Assembly (NCBI GenBank): GCA_030704615.1
Contig: CM060731.1
Span: 56,154,756-56,214,755 of the forward strand
Direction of reading: 5' to 3'
Source: Takakia lepidozioides
Taxonomy: Eukaryota; Streptophyta; Takakiopsida; Takakiales; Takakiaceae
Length of the DNA stretch: 60,000 nucleotides
Position numbers and translations under genes: made by a program. Position 1 is the stretch's first letter. The number at the start of each line of letters is the position of its first letter. Shown here one piece after another: positions 21,401 to 33,368 of the stretch. The notes below the pieces were generated by a model, which was given only the letters and a program-made list of their open reading frames with translations, did not search any database and was not told where the DNA came from.

Positions 21401-22785
21401 CATGAGTATGTCTTGGAGCTAACATGGTATATCCTGGAGTTGTCAGCTTTTAAAGTTAGTTTTCAGCATGTGACATTGAAAGTTTCAAATTCACAATCAT
21501 GTCCCTGCAAACTTTGTAAGCCTCTGTGGAGTGATGGTCATATGTTCTGTCAACTGCATGAGAAAAGAAAGAGATTGCCTCCTGAGTTCTTGAGAGAGCA
21601 ACTTTGCACTGTGCGCTCTCCCTATTGGCCTCCACTTGTGCTGCCTGAGCTTTTTCTGCTTGAAGTACCTGGGCTGCAATCTGTGAAAACCAAATTCGGA
21701 AAAGCACACCTTGACATCAGACAAAATTAAATTTGCAACTTCAATAGAGGGTGGCCATCCTGCACAGCCTGCACAGGCAGCAAATAACGCAATTTAATAA
21801 ACCACCTTTACTTATGTCTGTCTCTCTCTGGTCTCTTTGGTGACTACGTTGATTGTACTGACTCAGAGCCCCAATTGGTCACTGTTTTGCAGTGCAGCCA
21901 GAATGCCAAAATCAGCTTTATGCCTTGTAATGTGATGCCTATGCCGCCTCAGCAACGTTTGCAATCTGGGGCCAAGTTTCATATCATGGGTCAAAACCCA
22001 ATGATTAGTTCCAAGAGGTTTGGTACCCCAATATTCCCAAGGTTATCATTTGCAAAACACATACACATTGCAATCAGAGAGAAACTACCAACCTGAATAT
22101 CCAGCTCTTTTTGCTGCTCCTTGTGTGCTAGCAGAGCAGCCTTAGCAAGGGCCAACTGCCCTTCCAGCTTCTCAACTGCTGGAGAAACAACCTGAGCCTA
22201 TACACGTAAGAACCATTTAGATTTGGTTCAGTCACATTACAAGCATTTTCCGCATAGATGAACCTGTCTTGTCTGTGACTGATAAAGTAGCGAGTACTAT
22301 GTAGTGAAAAATGCACATCTTGCTCCTCAGTGCACCTATGGGGAGGTCTGAAAAACCTGCAGCAGTTCATTTCCACTTGCATACTTGGTTGCGTATTTAA
22401 TGTGGTGTGCAGTCCTTTGTTTACACAAGATTGACTTGTAGTATTAGGGTACCTCTCTCGTTCCTTCTTTCCTTCATTCTTTCACTCAGTCGTAAGATCT
22501 TTGAGCTTCCCCAGGACGTTATAAAGTTTCTTTCATTTCATTTCTTTCTTTCACCTGATTATTGTCGCTGTCTGGAAGGGATTGCCGGGGTGCTTGTGGT
22601 GGGCTGTGGAACTGAGATGGATCGACCCCTGCCGATTGAAAGTAAAGGCGATGCACATCACTGCTCCCGCATGACTGCTTGCAAAGAGGACATGTTGGTT
22701 TCCGTCCAGCTGGGCAATACTCCATCCATTGTTGCAGACTGTTCACACGCACACCATACAAACACAAGCTTAATGCCAACATTCT
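18470..22785 (-). CDS. TRAIP-like RING E3 ubiquitin ligase, multi-exon (5' exon not found)
   Basis: The minus strand carries a series of protein-like exons with good splice signals. Near 22520-22760, LQQWMEYCPAGRKPTCPLC followed by KQSCGSSDVHRLYFQSAG is the second half of a RING finger with the RLYFQS tail typical of plant TRAIP-like ligases. Coiled-coil exons follow: VEKLEGQLALAKAALLAHKE (about 22180), LQAEKAQAAQVEANRESAQ (21650), RCSAERCKLLESNN (21300) and RALRKYEKAAEHLRRLK (20560). Then come QELEKASEDKENAHLRSLSK (20150) and a Ser/Gly-rich tail with GADGRGGRITVLKPP (18700). TRAIP proteins ubiquitylate targets at stalled replication forks in the nucleus. The first RING cysteines are missing from view, probably in an upstream exon above 22785. 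It appears to be the main intact host gene. Confidence 0.6.
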
Positions 22786-22789
22786 GGTC

Positions 22790-24480
22790 GTGCCGACGCC
22801 TCCAACTTGTTTGTAGGGCAGAGCGCTAAGGGAATACAGCCCAACCCACCAGAACTAAGCTATAGAAACCTAGTGAGAGTACAGCGGTGTGAAATGCGAC
22901 TATACGTGGTGGAGGATATCGTCCTGGGGTTCGGAGGTTTAGCCCTAGTGACTATGTTTACCTGGTGACTATGTTTATTTGCAGCCCGCCCCCTTCCTGT
23001 CTACCAGGAAAATGGCTCCATTCAAACAAGGCCAATATTATGGTTTTGCGAGTATGACAGAAGATGGGAAGACTTTGTCCGCAACAGCTTAACGAGCAAG
23101 TTGTCGTCGACCAGAAGCTATGATCCAGGCTTAACTGCATGTAGAAACAGAGGTAGAGAGCGTCTTGACTTGATTTTGTACCCTCTAGTCGTCACCAGTC
23201 TGCAAGCCAACAAACTGGGCTCTTTGACACAGAATCTCTGACCAACCGAGAGGGAAAATCATGGCCGATTTATGTCAGTTCATGCTGGGTTGATGGCGGC
23301 TGGGTGACACCCACAAAAACACATTCTAAGACTCCTCATTACAATGGCTAGCCGAGTGTGCGGGACACGGAGTAGAGAGTCAGCCAGCCCTAGACTGTTG
23401 CAGTATGAATGTGGGAAACCAATTGAACCATCGTGATGCTTCTAACTAAAGGAACTGCCGGCTGCTGATGCCCACTCGAGATGTGAGTTGCCCATATGCA
23501 TAATCCTACACGGAACTCATACAAGCAGTGATTTCAAACATCCCCCACCAAAGAGCGATTGACCAAGAAGTCTCGGTGCTTCACTTCTATCCATCAATTG
23601 CATTCGCCAACACTTTCACGAGAATGGCCCTTGGTCTTACCAAAGCTCATGGAAGACATGGCCACAGACAGAGATTGATTGCAGGTATTCGCAGGCGGGT
23701 CGTACATCCTCGTAGCAGATGGCGCAAATCACCCCACTCATTTCTCTGACCCCCACGTAAGTCCACACACACAGAATGCTGAACGTACTACAATAAGAAA
23801 CTAAGTAAACCCATCAGGTTGACTCCGTCACAATGCAAGGATTCTAAGCCCGGGCCACCGAGCTTCTGCATTTGTTCGTTCCCGGGTGGATGCTTTGCCG
23901 CCATTTCGGTAGCCTTACTCGCTATTCAAATCTCTTTGTCTGCCTCCATCTTTCTACACTACTTTCTTGTGTCCGGGAAAACCCCATTCCGCAGATTCCA
24001 TGTGTTTTGTTTTGTTTTTCGTTTATTTTTCCAGAAAAGGGGGATTGTAGCCCTTTTTAATTTTATTGCAAAGGTAAGGGCCAAAAAATAAAATAAAATA
24101 AAATAACCTTACCTAGAGCCATGAGGCTAAGAAAAGACTCATTCCTCCAAGCTTTGATAGTATGACCTACTAACAAGGATTTTTATGGTATGGGAGTTGG
24201 CCAGCATATAAGTTCCTTTGTTGGAGGGGTGTACATCAAGTTCGCTTTGGGGTTTCAGTCCCTAGCCTCCACTTTTTTCCAGCAATGCAAACTACCACTA
24301 GTCACCGCAAGTGACTTCAAGTACCAATATGCAAGGGCTGGACTTTTGGAGGATTCTGAGAATCTCAACATACCGGAGGAAAGTTGCAGGCTGATTGAGA
24401 CCCACGCCCATGGCAAGAAATTCATAACCCATGCGGCGAAGCCTACCCCCTTGGGATTCATACATATGTTATACCCAAAC
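22790..24480. other. About 1.7 kb without a recognised gene
   Basis: This should contain the 5' exon or promoter of the TRAIP-like gene, but I could not identify it. A plus-strand frame at 24190-24483 (97 residues) has no family resemblance. TTTTGTTTTG and AAAATAAAAT low-complexity stretches occur near 24005 and 24085. Confidence 0.45.
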
Positions 24481-24483
24481 TGA

Positions 24484-25900
24484 GGTATCGAGCCCTAAGA
24501 ACCTGATTAGGGGAGGGTGGCCAGGTGGCGCCTCTCGGCGACCTCCGTACCTACATTTAAGGGCGCACTTGCGCGTTACCTGTCCCTTTGATGCATTAAT
24601 GGGCCCGTAATTAGTTTTGGCTGAGGTACCGGGTAGGTACTTTGACGGCCCTGTTTGTCTTTTTGCAAAATGGCACCCGATATTGCAGTACATACAATGC
24701 GGAGTGCTTTGCTCCATTGGCCACGTGTTTGAATTCAAACACTTTACCGTCTTCATCTGTCCGCGTGGCATATTCTCCAAGATTGACTTCCAAACTGTCT
24801 TTGCACTTACCGGCCACTTTTCTGACGTATAAGTCTGAGTGAACCTTGCACAACAGTTTCTGCATACATATGGGCTTCTTTTGATAATACAAAGCACAAC
24901 GCAATTTCCAGATGTGCCAGAGGGTAATACCCCTAAGGGACTCCCAAACCAAACAGGATAAGTAAGATCTACCACCGTTATCATTTAGAAGTAAAGTGGC
25001 CTTAGAGACAGCTAAGACTGGATTCCAATTGGCATAGAAGAGAAGAATGTGTCTCCATACTGCATTTGCGAAGGGATAGGAAACAAAACAATGCTCAAGG
25101 ATTTCCAAAGTTTGAAGATTGCACGAATTGCAATGAAACGGGGAATCAGAGAAGAAGGCTCCAACGGGAGGATTCTGTTAACCAATCTCCAAAGAAAGGC
25201 AGAGATCTATGTTTCTTCCATATATCTACCCATACTGTCTTCCAAAAGCTATGAAGACCTGCAATGTGACTCCATTTGCTCAATGCCCACTTGTTATCAA
25301 AACTTTGAGTAGGCATCTGTAGATCAAACTGTAGCAATGATAGAGGAGCAGAAAGAAACCAAAGAAGGTGTTTTGAGAATAATGATGAATGTCCGATGGA
25401 GGAGTAGGGCTGACTTTTCCAGAGACAGAGCAGAAAACCCTGATTGCAAAGAAAGAGGCATCTGCAAGCAGAGTCTCTGGAGAAGGATCAAACAGAGCCC
25501 CGTCCGGGCGAAGTCCGAAGCAAAGACCTTCCACATGGATCCCTTCAAGTGATTGCGCAAACATGGCCTGGGGCAGCGAGTTCCTGCAGAAGCCAAGCCA
25601 AAGCGGATACTGAAAGTATCTCTGCTGCGACAACAAATGCAACCATCGGGGAGGCAAGTCACCCATTTATACTTTCTCCCAACCTAAGGTAACTCTCCTA
25701 GTGGAAAACCCCGTAGCAGCAGTGTCTTGCGAAATGAATGAATCAGAAGCAATATCCCAACAATGAATTTGATGGGAGAGTCCAGCAGCTTCCCAAAAAG
25801 CCCAACGTTCCCCGCAATGAATCAAAGCCTCGGAGTCCCGATTAAAATTACCAAAGAGGTGTTGCCTTATAACTTCTTTGAAGGTGGTAGGACTGGTTTC
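24484..25900 (-). pseudogene. LINE C-terminal region with zinc-binding zf-RVT domain
   Basis: Minus-strand pieces encode EALIHCGERWAFWEAAGLSH (25800), HSFWKTVWVDIWKKHRSLPF (25230), then LEHCFVSYPFANAVWRHILL (25090) and LWHIWKLRCALYYQKKP. The last two are the reverse-transcriptase zinc-binding domain (zf-RVT) found at the C-terminus of plant L1-type LINE ORF2 proteins. Frames change repeatedly, so it is degenerate. It continues upstream beyond the insertion at 25905-27665. Confidence 0.75.
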
Positions 25901-25924
25901 AACGACGCAACGGCGTGAGCCTTG

Positions 25925-25946
25925 TGCGTGAGCGTACGCTCACGCA
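25925..25946. repeat. 22-bp perfect palindrome at the insertion end
   Basis: TGCGTGAGCG and CGCTCACGCA flank a central TA. It lies at the left end of the insertion; an imperfect version with a 10-base loop occurs at the right end near 27640. Confidence 0.85.
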
Positions 25947-26364
25947 GGAGTGACGTGGCGTGAGCGTGCACCAATGCTGACATGGCGACAAATGCTAACG
26001 TGGCGTTGCGTCGTCATCTGCCACGTCAGCATAAACATGCAGCGTCTATATCCGAGGATGGTCCTATGATCGTGGGATTAATCCAGGCAATCGTTGGCTG
26101 AATACAATGAAGACTACCATCAAACACCCGAAATGGGAAATAAGCCTACAATTGTGGCATCCATTCCACAACATTGTGCAATTAAAATTGTAAGTTTCAC
26201 TATTACAATTACAATGACGACAAAATAACCTCACAATGTGAGTGCCATAGAGGCTGCCACGGGAAGACCATGGGAAACCATCTTGACGTCCAAAGATGCC
26301 ATGATACATAAGTTCTAAGAACTTGCCATACAGAGCACACGCCAAATACCAAAACAGAACAAAA

Positions 26365-26982
26365 GTGATGATCGTTGACGATCATTACGACCTCTACCAA
26401 AATGCCGAATCAGAGCAAAAAAAATAAATAGAGTAGAAGTGATGATCGGTGCCGATCATTACTTCTGCTCTGTTTTTCTTTTTTTTTGCCGGTATTTTTT
26501 CAAAAACACAAAAACACAAAAAAAAAAAAAAAAAAAAAAACAGAGCATAAGTGATGATCGGTGCTGATCATCACTTACAGTGCTTAAAGATTTTGCAAAG
26601 TATTTTTCATGTCGGCCAGAAATGTGGTTCACATTGTTTTGTTTTCGTGTTTGAGTCTTGCATCTTTCCCCCCTTGCAAAGTTAGTTGTTCATCAAAACA
26701 TGATCTTAAGGTTGGAAGAAGTGATGATCGGCACCGATCATCACTCAAACTGTTATGTGTTTTTGCAGAGAAATCTTCATTTCACCCAAAAATGTGAATT
26801 GCATTTGCTTTCGTGTTTCAGTCCTACTTTTCCCCGATTGAAACTGAAATCTTCAAGAAAATGTGATGATCGGCGGCGATCATCACATTTAGACCTTCTT
26901 CAGGGTGGTACTTGTGAGGTAGTAGAATTCCCATCAGCAGTCACTCTCTACAGGGAATGTGATGATCGACGCCGATCATTAC
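26365..26982. repeat. Six palindromes TGATCGG-YR-CCGATCA in 620 bases
   Basis: Copies of a 24-base inverted repeat lie at 26365, 26439, 26551, 26721, 26863 and 26959. Centres read TG, TG, TG, CA, CG, CG. Spacers of 50-150 bases between them are unrelated. Outer arms differ between copies but stay complementary within a copy: AGAAGT/ACTTCT at 26439, TAAGT/ACTTA at 26551, AAATGT/ACATTT at 26863, GAATGT/ACATTC at 26959. The inner CGG-YR-CCG is the same as in the palindromes of 8.3-13.3 kb. Confidence 0.92.
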
Positions 26983-27669
26983 ATTCTCATGTTTTGTGAA
27001 TTGACATGTTGGGAATTGCATTGCACGTGGGAGTAGACATCCCAGATCCGGAGTTATGAATTTTTTGGACTTGGATGTAGAGGATGCGCGGATATGTTAT
27101 GATGAGTCCAAGTCAGATTGACTTTTAAAGTTTTTATGTACTCTTTCTTCATCCTCATAAAAGTATTTTGACTTGTTGCGACTGTTCATTTATCCCAAGT
27201 ACGAACGGAATGACTAATTACAAAACACACATTCATGGGTTGACATGGCCCCACATGATATTGAAAGACAAGAAATCCAACAAAGTTCGAAATTGCTTTC
27301 AGGGAAAAAAACTACATCAATCCATCGTAGTGTTCGCACTCATTCCCATTACATTCATCCATCCTGCATTCATGAATCGCATTGTTTGCACTCATCCATG
27401 TTATATTCATCCATGCTGCATTCATTCATCCTATATTAATCTAATCGATCGGCTAGATGTTAAAGATGTAGTTTGCAATGACTGGAAAGGGTAAAACATT
27501 CCGCGGAAATAGGCACCTACCTTCTGTCCACGGTTATAGGTCCATGTCTTCTGAAATGACGTGGCGTCAACCATGCTGGCGAGGACTGCTGACGTGTCGT
27601 GACACCCGTGAACCAACATGGCGACAACTGCTGACGTGGCGTGAGCCTGACTGCGCTCACGCGGAGGCA

Positions 27670-29118
27670 TTCCCCGATTGGTTTGAGAGAGGAAGGGATG
27701 CATCTTACACCAAGCACACCAGATCAACTGCCAAGCAAGCTGGGCACCAATAGCAGGGGATAGTCCACAAATTGGAATTGCCTCCCTGGACGATCCATCT
27801 CAAGGAAGCAGGCCAAAGAGTACTTGAGTGAGGTATAGCGGCAACAATGTGGTATCTGACAACATGGCTCCAAGGACTTAGCTGATGGAGATTTTCTAGC
27901 ATAGTTGAGCCCAACTGACCAGAGCCCGCTTGTTGGAGGATGCTTTTGTAGCCCCCCAAAATAAAGTTCCGCATCAAGGCTTTGATATGCAATCAAGGCA
28001 GAACCTAGGGACCAAACAGAAGAAATGAAGAACCCTGCCCACTATCGAAAGATGAAGAGAGCTCCACTATGAGAGTTTCCTTCTGAGCTTAGCAAGGACT
28101 GGTGCAAAGCAAACCCGAGGTCATGGCCAACTTGCAGCCCTAAAAACATATGAGCTTCTCCATTAGCAAGCCGACCAAGCCAAAATCGAGACCCCAAGTG
28201 GAACAGTGAGCAGCACTGGACAGATCAGATAGGCTAGATAGTAAACCAACAAATTTTTCCCAGCTATTTTCAGCCCTGAAGCAGAGCAAAAACTAGAGAG
28301 AGATTGAGAGAAGCAGTCACATTAAATTAAGAACTGTTGTCTATAAACAAGGTAGTGTCATCCGCATAAAGCGACGACCTAATGGAAGAGGAAGCAGCAG
28401 AAGACAAAGCTGGAGAATTTGGAATAATAAGGCCTTAGGAGTCTTGTCTATTATCCATAAGGTGCCCCAACCCGTCGGCTGCAAAGAGGAAGAGAAGGCG
28501 CAAGAGGACACCCTTGCCTCACGGATTTGAAAAGCGGAAAAGACTTAGAAATGATTTTGTTAATGATAACCCTACTGGAAATTGAAGAGAGAAGGATATG
28601 ATCCATTTAAGGAAAGGGCCATGGATACCAAAAGCTTTGAGGCCTCCAAGTAAATAATCCCAATTGATATAGTCAAAGGCCTTTTCGAAATCTAGCATGA
28701 GCATTGCTAGAGGCTAGTTGTTTGAATGAGCAAGATTTATCGCCTCATTAGCTAACAAAATATTGTCAAGGATCATGCGCTTCTTCAAGAAACCAGTCTG
28801 TTCTGGCCGGATCGTCTTGTTCAGTAAGGGCTACAGCCTTTTAGCAAGAGTGTTTGCAATAAACTTGTAGAAGCGTTATAGGCCTGTAGTTAGCAAGGTT
28901 GTTGCGATCACCCCTTTTGTGGATCAGCGTTATAATCCCTTGCGAGATTTGCGAAAGCATGATTCATTTCTCAAGGACATCATTTGCCATTGCAAGAAAA
29001 TCGACTCCACTCCCAGACCAAATACCTCTGAAGAATTCAATTAGGAGACCATCGAGCCCATAAGTTTTCATAGGACTAAGGGCTTCCAAGGCCTCTAATA
29101 ACGTTATTAACGTAACTG
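27670..29118 (-). pseudogene. LINE reverse transcriptase region
   Basis: Reading the minus strand, KRGDRNNLANYRPITLL (about 28910) is the conserved entry to an L1-type reverse transcriptase. MLMLDFEKAFDYINWDYLL (28660) is its catalytic motif A, and SLYADDTTLFIDNS (28350) is the Y-A-D-D box of motif C. The segment 27705-27992 (IAYQSLDAELYFGGLQKH) is the post-RT linker. Frames are broken throughout, so the enzyme is dead in this copy. Confidence 0.85.
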
Positions 29119-29194
29119 CCCGATACCTTATCTAAATCATTTTCCAATCTTGAGTTAACTCAAGATTGAAAAATGATTTAGATAAGGTATCGGG
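29119..29194. repeat. 76-bp near-perfect palindrome with no loop
   Basis: Arms of 38 bases meet at GAGTT|AACTC, with 37 of 38 positions complementary. It stands exactly where the LINE similarity ends and an AT-rich insertion begins. Confidence 0.95.
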
Positions 29195-29885
29195 AAGTTG
29201 TAGGATTGGGTGGATCAAAAGCGACACATGTTGAGTCCATTGGAAGTCCATGGGAATTTTTTTTTGAGTATATTGCTTTCAGTTTATTTTAAAAAAAATA
29301 GATAGTGGTATACATAACATTTCTAGGTAAGAGTCCCTCCTCAAATATTGAAAACATTATTTACTAGATATTTTAATCTTTAATTTGAAAAATATATTTA
29401 AACGTCAAAATCTAGAGTTTACAACCATTTGTCCATATACCTGGCACCTCTAGATTATAGGTTTTTATGCATTTTTAGTAAAAGACGACACCTCAAAAAC
29501 CCAAAATATAAGATGCTATGGACTAGAGCAAATCAACCTGTTTTAGGTGCAAAATAATCCATAGCTCTCAATTCCTAGGATAACTAGTCCATATAAAAGT
29601 CGATGTGGGTTGGATTTAAAAATGGCACCCCTAGTGTGTTTTCCTTTGTGCCATTGTATGAGTGTACATATGATGTTTTTTAATCGATAAGATTTTATGT
29701 GTAACATCTGCACGCCACATTAATCAACTTTAAAAGTCCATGGCTCTCTGGTACATGATTGTTTTGCAATCTAACAATTGATACATTAGTTAGAAACCCT
29801 ACACCATATAAATTTAGATGAAATAGTGAGTTGTTGGACAAATAGGGTAAAACCATGGAGGGAGGTCATTGTAGAAACTGTCATG
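29195..29885. other. AT-rich 0.7-kb insertion in the LINE, no gene seen
   Basis: Neither strand has a notable frame, and LINE similarity is absent. The words TTGTAGGATTGGGT (near 29197) and ACCCAATCCTGCAA (near 29905) are almost inverted copies at its two sides, which suggests an element with inverted ends. Confidence 0.45.
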
Positions 29886-30290
29886 TTACGCAAAAACTAA
29901 GATACCCAATCCTGCAAATACCCTATTTTGCTCAGCAACAAATATGGGGATAGGGAAAGAACTAAGGACCTCAGCTTTATGAATAGAGGAAGAAGGATCC
30001 AAGGCAGGCCTGACAATTAAGGAAGCATAATGTTTAGCATCCACGGACACCATGTCGCGTAGATTCGAGCAAATATGACCTAAAGAATCCGTAATGGAAG
30101 AAAAGATAGTAGCATCCCTCCTTTGTCGCATTTTTTGATACCCATTCATCTTCTCTCCATTCACCGACCAATTAACACCAGCTTTGATACGAAGAAAAGT
30201 CTCCTTGTCTGCAGATAAGGACTCCAAATTACGTTTGGCAATATGGTACGAATACATAGTAAAGGGCTGAATTTACTTTTTTCGAGCCGC
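29886..30290 (-). pseudogene. LINE segment between endonuclease and reverse transcriptase
   Basis: The 123-residue minus frame contains LRIKAGVNWSVNGEKMNGYQ and LGHICSNLRDMVSVDAKHYA. This matches the helical linker of plant L1 elements that precedes the reverse transcriptase (W-x-x-x-G-E-K-M, then a pattern like G-x-x-x-S-N-x-x-D-M). The endonuclease domain itself is not seen; upstream of 30300 the sequence changes. Confidence 0.65.
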
Positions 30291-30474
30291 AACAGACAGT
30301 GATTGAGGCATTTGAGAAGCACTTTCTCTCTTTGCGATCTAGCAAAAGCTCAAACACGAGAAAGACTAGAGAAGATTCCGGCCACAGTCAGCGTAACTAA
30401 AAGCCACTTCGCCTCGCAGCTACTGCTTTTTTCAGGGGTGGGCCCTATGTGAGAAGAAGGTGCCCCGGGGGCAC

Positions 30475-32450
30475 CTATAGGTCAGGGAGAGACGAGCCCA
30501 GAGGTACCATGGGTATGATCCATGGGTACCCAGTGAGTACCTCCGGGCCCATGGTAGCTGGGTTGGGGGGGGGAGGGAGGTATTGAGATTCGAGTTGTCG
30601 TTTGTTGGTGATTATAGCTGTAAGAGAGCAGAGTGTCGTGAGGTATATGGCTTTGAAGCATTTGTGGATAGGGGTGATAGGAATTTTAAAGTTTTGTGAA
30701 GCGCGGAAATATTGGTAGTGTGGATGTCTCCTCTGGTGCCAGCAGTAAGTGAGCCAATGTTCCAGCCCCGCCAGCGGATAGCTAAATGGGAGGGACAATA
30801 TATTTTTGTCGTTTCGAGGATGGAGAAACTGGGGTCGCGGTCATGGCAAAATGTAAATTCAATGAAATGTATGGTAAGGGCTGGGGTGGGGGCAATGAGT
30901 GGAGGGAGTTTATGGACTAACAAAATGTTCGGGCATAGTTTAGCGGGGCATACACAAGAGGAATGTGGTTGGCATTCTCATGGGAGCAACCATGTGGGTA
31001 CAGTATGGTCAGGAGGAGGCCTTCCTTGATAAGTGTCTGCATTAATAAATGAGAGCCATGTATCCCGTGTCGCATGGATATAAAGCAGAATGGGCAGTGC
31101 GGTGATGGGTGGATATGTGGCCAAAAGATTTGTGTATGCTGGTGACCCATATACTGGGCCTACCTAAATTTAAGTGTTTGGCGTATTTGTGCATTAGATG
31201 TGACTTTGGTGTGCCATAAATGTGTTTGATAGTTTATGATGGAGTACAGTGGAATGTGTCCATTTTCTGGATATACATTTTAGTATGGCTGATAGAGGCT
31301 GTAGCTTGGTTGTTGGCTTCTCGGGTTATGATAGTCAGAAGGTGGTTGCGGATTGGCCGAGGTTCGGGGGGGGGGGGGGGGGGGGGGGGGGGTGGTCGGG
31401 GTGGATCATCCAAAATAGGTGGGTGTGTGCAGTGGATGGGATTTGCCGGGGGGATCAACTGGTGGTTGTGCAAACCATCAACTAATTGAGCAAGGGCGTC
31501 GGCCTCTTCATTGCTGGCAATGCCCATATGTGAGCGGACTTTGATTAGGTGGATTGTGTTATTGATGGAGGTAGTGAGGTTAACGATAGCGGAGATGAGG
31601 TTCCGGTCTGGGTGGTGGTGGTAGGAAGTGAGGCAGGCAAGGTGGTTGCGAATTAGAAAGAGTGAGGTAAGACTATCCATAAAAATGAAGTATGGTAGGG
31701 GGAATAGGGTTAGTTGAGATAGAGCTTCAATATAGATAGCCATGAGTTCTGCGCGCAAAATGGTGGCGGGGCCTGGGAGTCGATGAGCAGTGCCTTTGTT
31801 AGTGAGGGTTAGGGCGCATGTATGTATGTGAGCGTTATCTGGCTCGGGAAGGTGTAGAAGTGTTTAGACTTGCCTAAGTATAGATGGTATCGGCCATGTG
31901 GGCTATGGGTGATGAAGTGGGGCGAGTGATAAATATGATAGAGTATCTTAAGGTTTTGAGGGCAGGTAGGGGGTGGCAGGGTTTTGTGGGTAGAGAATTG
32001 GTGGACAACATACGAAGTAGAGTAGCTTGTAGAAATTGGGTAGATAGGGGAGATATATTGGGTATAGTATGGCTGGGGAATTATATACATATACCTTGGT
32101 CAGGGTATATGTTGGGGACGGGAGGTGGATGGGGTTACAGATAGTGATATTTTTAGTTGCATTGGATGAAATTTGTTCATCCATCCGTGCATAGAGAGTT
32201 CCCTCGTAGATAAAAGTATCACTTTTGTATGATAGGTAGTTTTATATGTGAGTTAATGAGGGTTGGTACATATTTCTTGTGGGCGGTTGGATGGTGTGAT
32301 GGCGAGGGGCAGAGAGAGGCATAAGTCATTTTGTGGTGGTGATCAAGTGCCTTCCAGTTTACGAGGGCGCCGGTATAAGTTAGGTATATGGGCACCGGAG
32401 GTGAATGCAGAGATGCGTGATTGAATAATGTAATTGCATAGAGGGACACA
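30475..32450 (-). pseudogene. Second LINE with RNase H domain
   Basis: The frame 31234-31758 encodes MRAELMAIYIEALSQL, then FIFMDSLTSLFLIRNHL and IHLIKVRSHMGIASNEEADA. These are the E, D and H/N-x-x-A-D blocks of an RNase HI domain as carried by some LINEs. Downstream, HCPFCFISMRHGIHGSHLLM (30920-31150) resembles a C-terminal Cys/His cluster. Upstream frames (31809-32450) are short and broken but lie in the same direction and may be the end of a reverse transcriptase. A run of about 24 G at 31367 encodes a Pro run on the minus strand. Confidence 0.65.
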
Positions 32451-32599
32451 GAGTATCATGAATCGCGACATGGCGCTGTTCTGGGAGGGAGGAGGTTACA
32501 AGATGATCACTTCATGCGGAGAGTAAAAGAAGTAGGCACATAAGAAGAGATAGAGGAGGAGGGGAGAGTACACGGATACGCCTGACAACTCTGCTGCAT

Positions 32600-33368
32600 G
32601 GAGGACGTAGTTGGTGTTTACGCATTGGTGTCAGGACTTAGTGAGGCTACGGTCACTATCATATCTTGTGGTTACCTGGACTTAGAGGGACCTAAGCACC
32701 AGCTAGGGGGGCGATTGTGGTGGACTAGTGACTGCCATAGTGGGTAGCCCTAACGACTGACTAGTGACAGCCTAGTGGTTGGACTAGTGGCTGGACTAGT
32801 GGTGGACTGGTAGTATACTAGTGTGTGGTCTGCACATGTATTGTGTGGTTTTAGACAACGATGTAGTTGTGTAACGATATGTATGCGCACGACAGCTGTC
32901 AAGTTATTTCACCACTAGTGTGAAACTAGCTAGGAAATAACTAGCTTTTACATATTGACATTTGGGATTGGCCCAAGTGTCAATCCAGGGGTCAAAGCAG
33001 ATTTAGGCCCTGGAGTGGTTATCTTCACGGCAAAGCGTGGGAGGCTCATCTTTCTCACCGCGCCTAGTTATGGCGCCGTAGTGTGGATTCCCCATGGCGT
33101 GGGGTGCACTTGGCTTGACTTGTATTTGATTGACGAGTTTATATATGCATGAGTTTATGCTTCAGCTTTGTGAGCTCGCATGAGCTTGTGCTTGTATTCT
33201 TCTTCTTTATCATTGTGGTGGACTAGTGACTGCCATAGTGGGCAGCCTAACGACTGACTAGTGACAGCCTAGTGGGTGGACTAGTAGTATACTAGTGTGT
33301 GGTGTGCACATGTGTTGTGTGGTTTTAGACAACGATGTAGTTGTATAGCGATATGTATACGCACGACA
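32600..33368 (+). mobile_element. LTR with polypurine tract, followed by a second partial LTR
   Basis: GCTAGGGGGGCGAT is a polypurine tract just before TGTGGTGGACTAG at 32716. The LTR runs about 498 bases to TTTATCA(T), where TGTGGTGGACTAG starts again at 33214 and continues to ACGCACGACA at 33368. Two LTR starts 498 bases apart and about 95 percent alike show a full LTR joined head to tail with a partial one. Sequence before the polypurine tract matches that before the 50378 copy. The element body is missing. Confidence 0.75.

Larger units (their letters stand above)
25905..27665. mobile_element. Non-coding insertion splitting the LINE, GTGACGTGGCG-rich ends
   Basis: LINE coding similarity stops near 25900 and resumes near 27670. 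Both ends of the intervening sequence carry related words: GCGTGAGC...GCTCACGC hairpins and TGCTGACRTGGCGACAA-type repeats (25925-26035 and 27555-27660). No protein frame of note is inside. The structure suggests a non-autonomous DNA transposon with complex inverted or subterminal repeats. I could not define a target duplication. It contains the second palindrome family and a 26-A run near 26520. Confidence 0.55.

Noticed and set aside
24190-24483. Plus-strand 97-residue frame as a gene
   Set aside because: No similarity recognised, and an equally long frame is open on the opposite strand.
31220-31489. Plus-strand Gly-rich frames
   Set aside because: They are the reverse of the RNase H frame across the 24-G run.
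32716-33368. Hammerhead ribozyme in the LTR (retrozyme)
   Set aside because: I looked for the CTGATGA and GAAA core on both strands of the LTR copies and did not find it.
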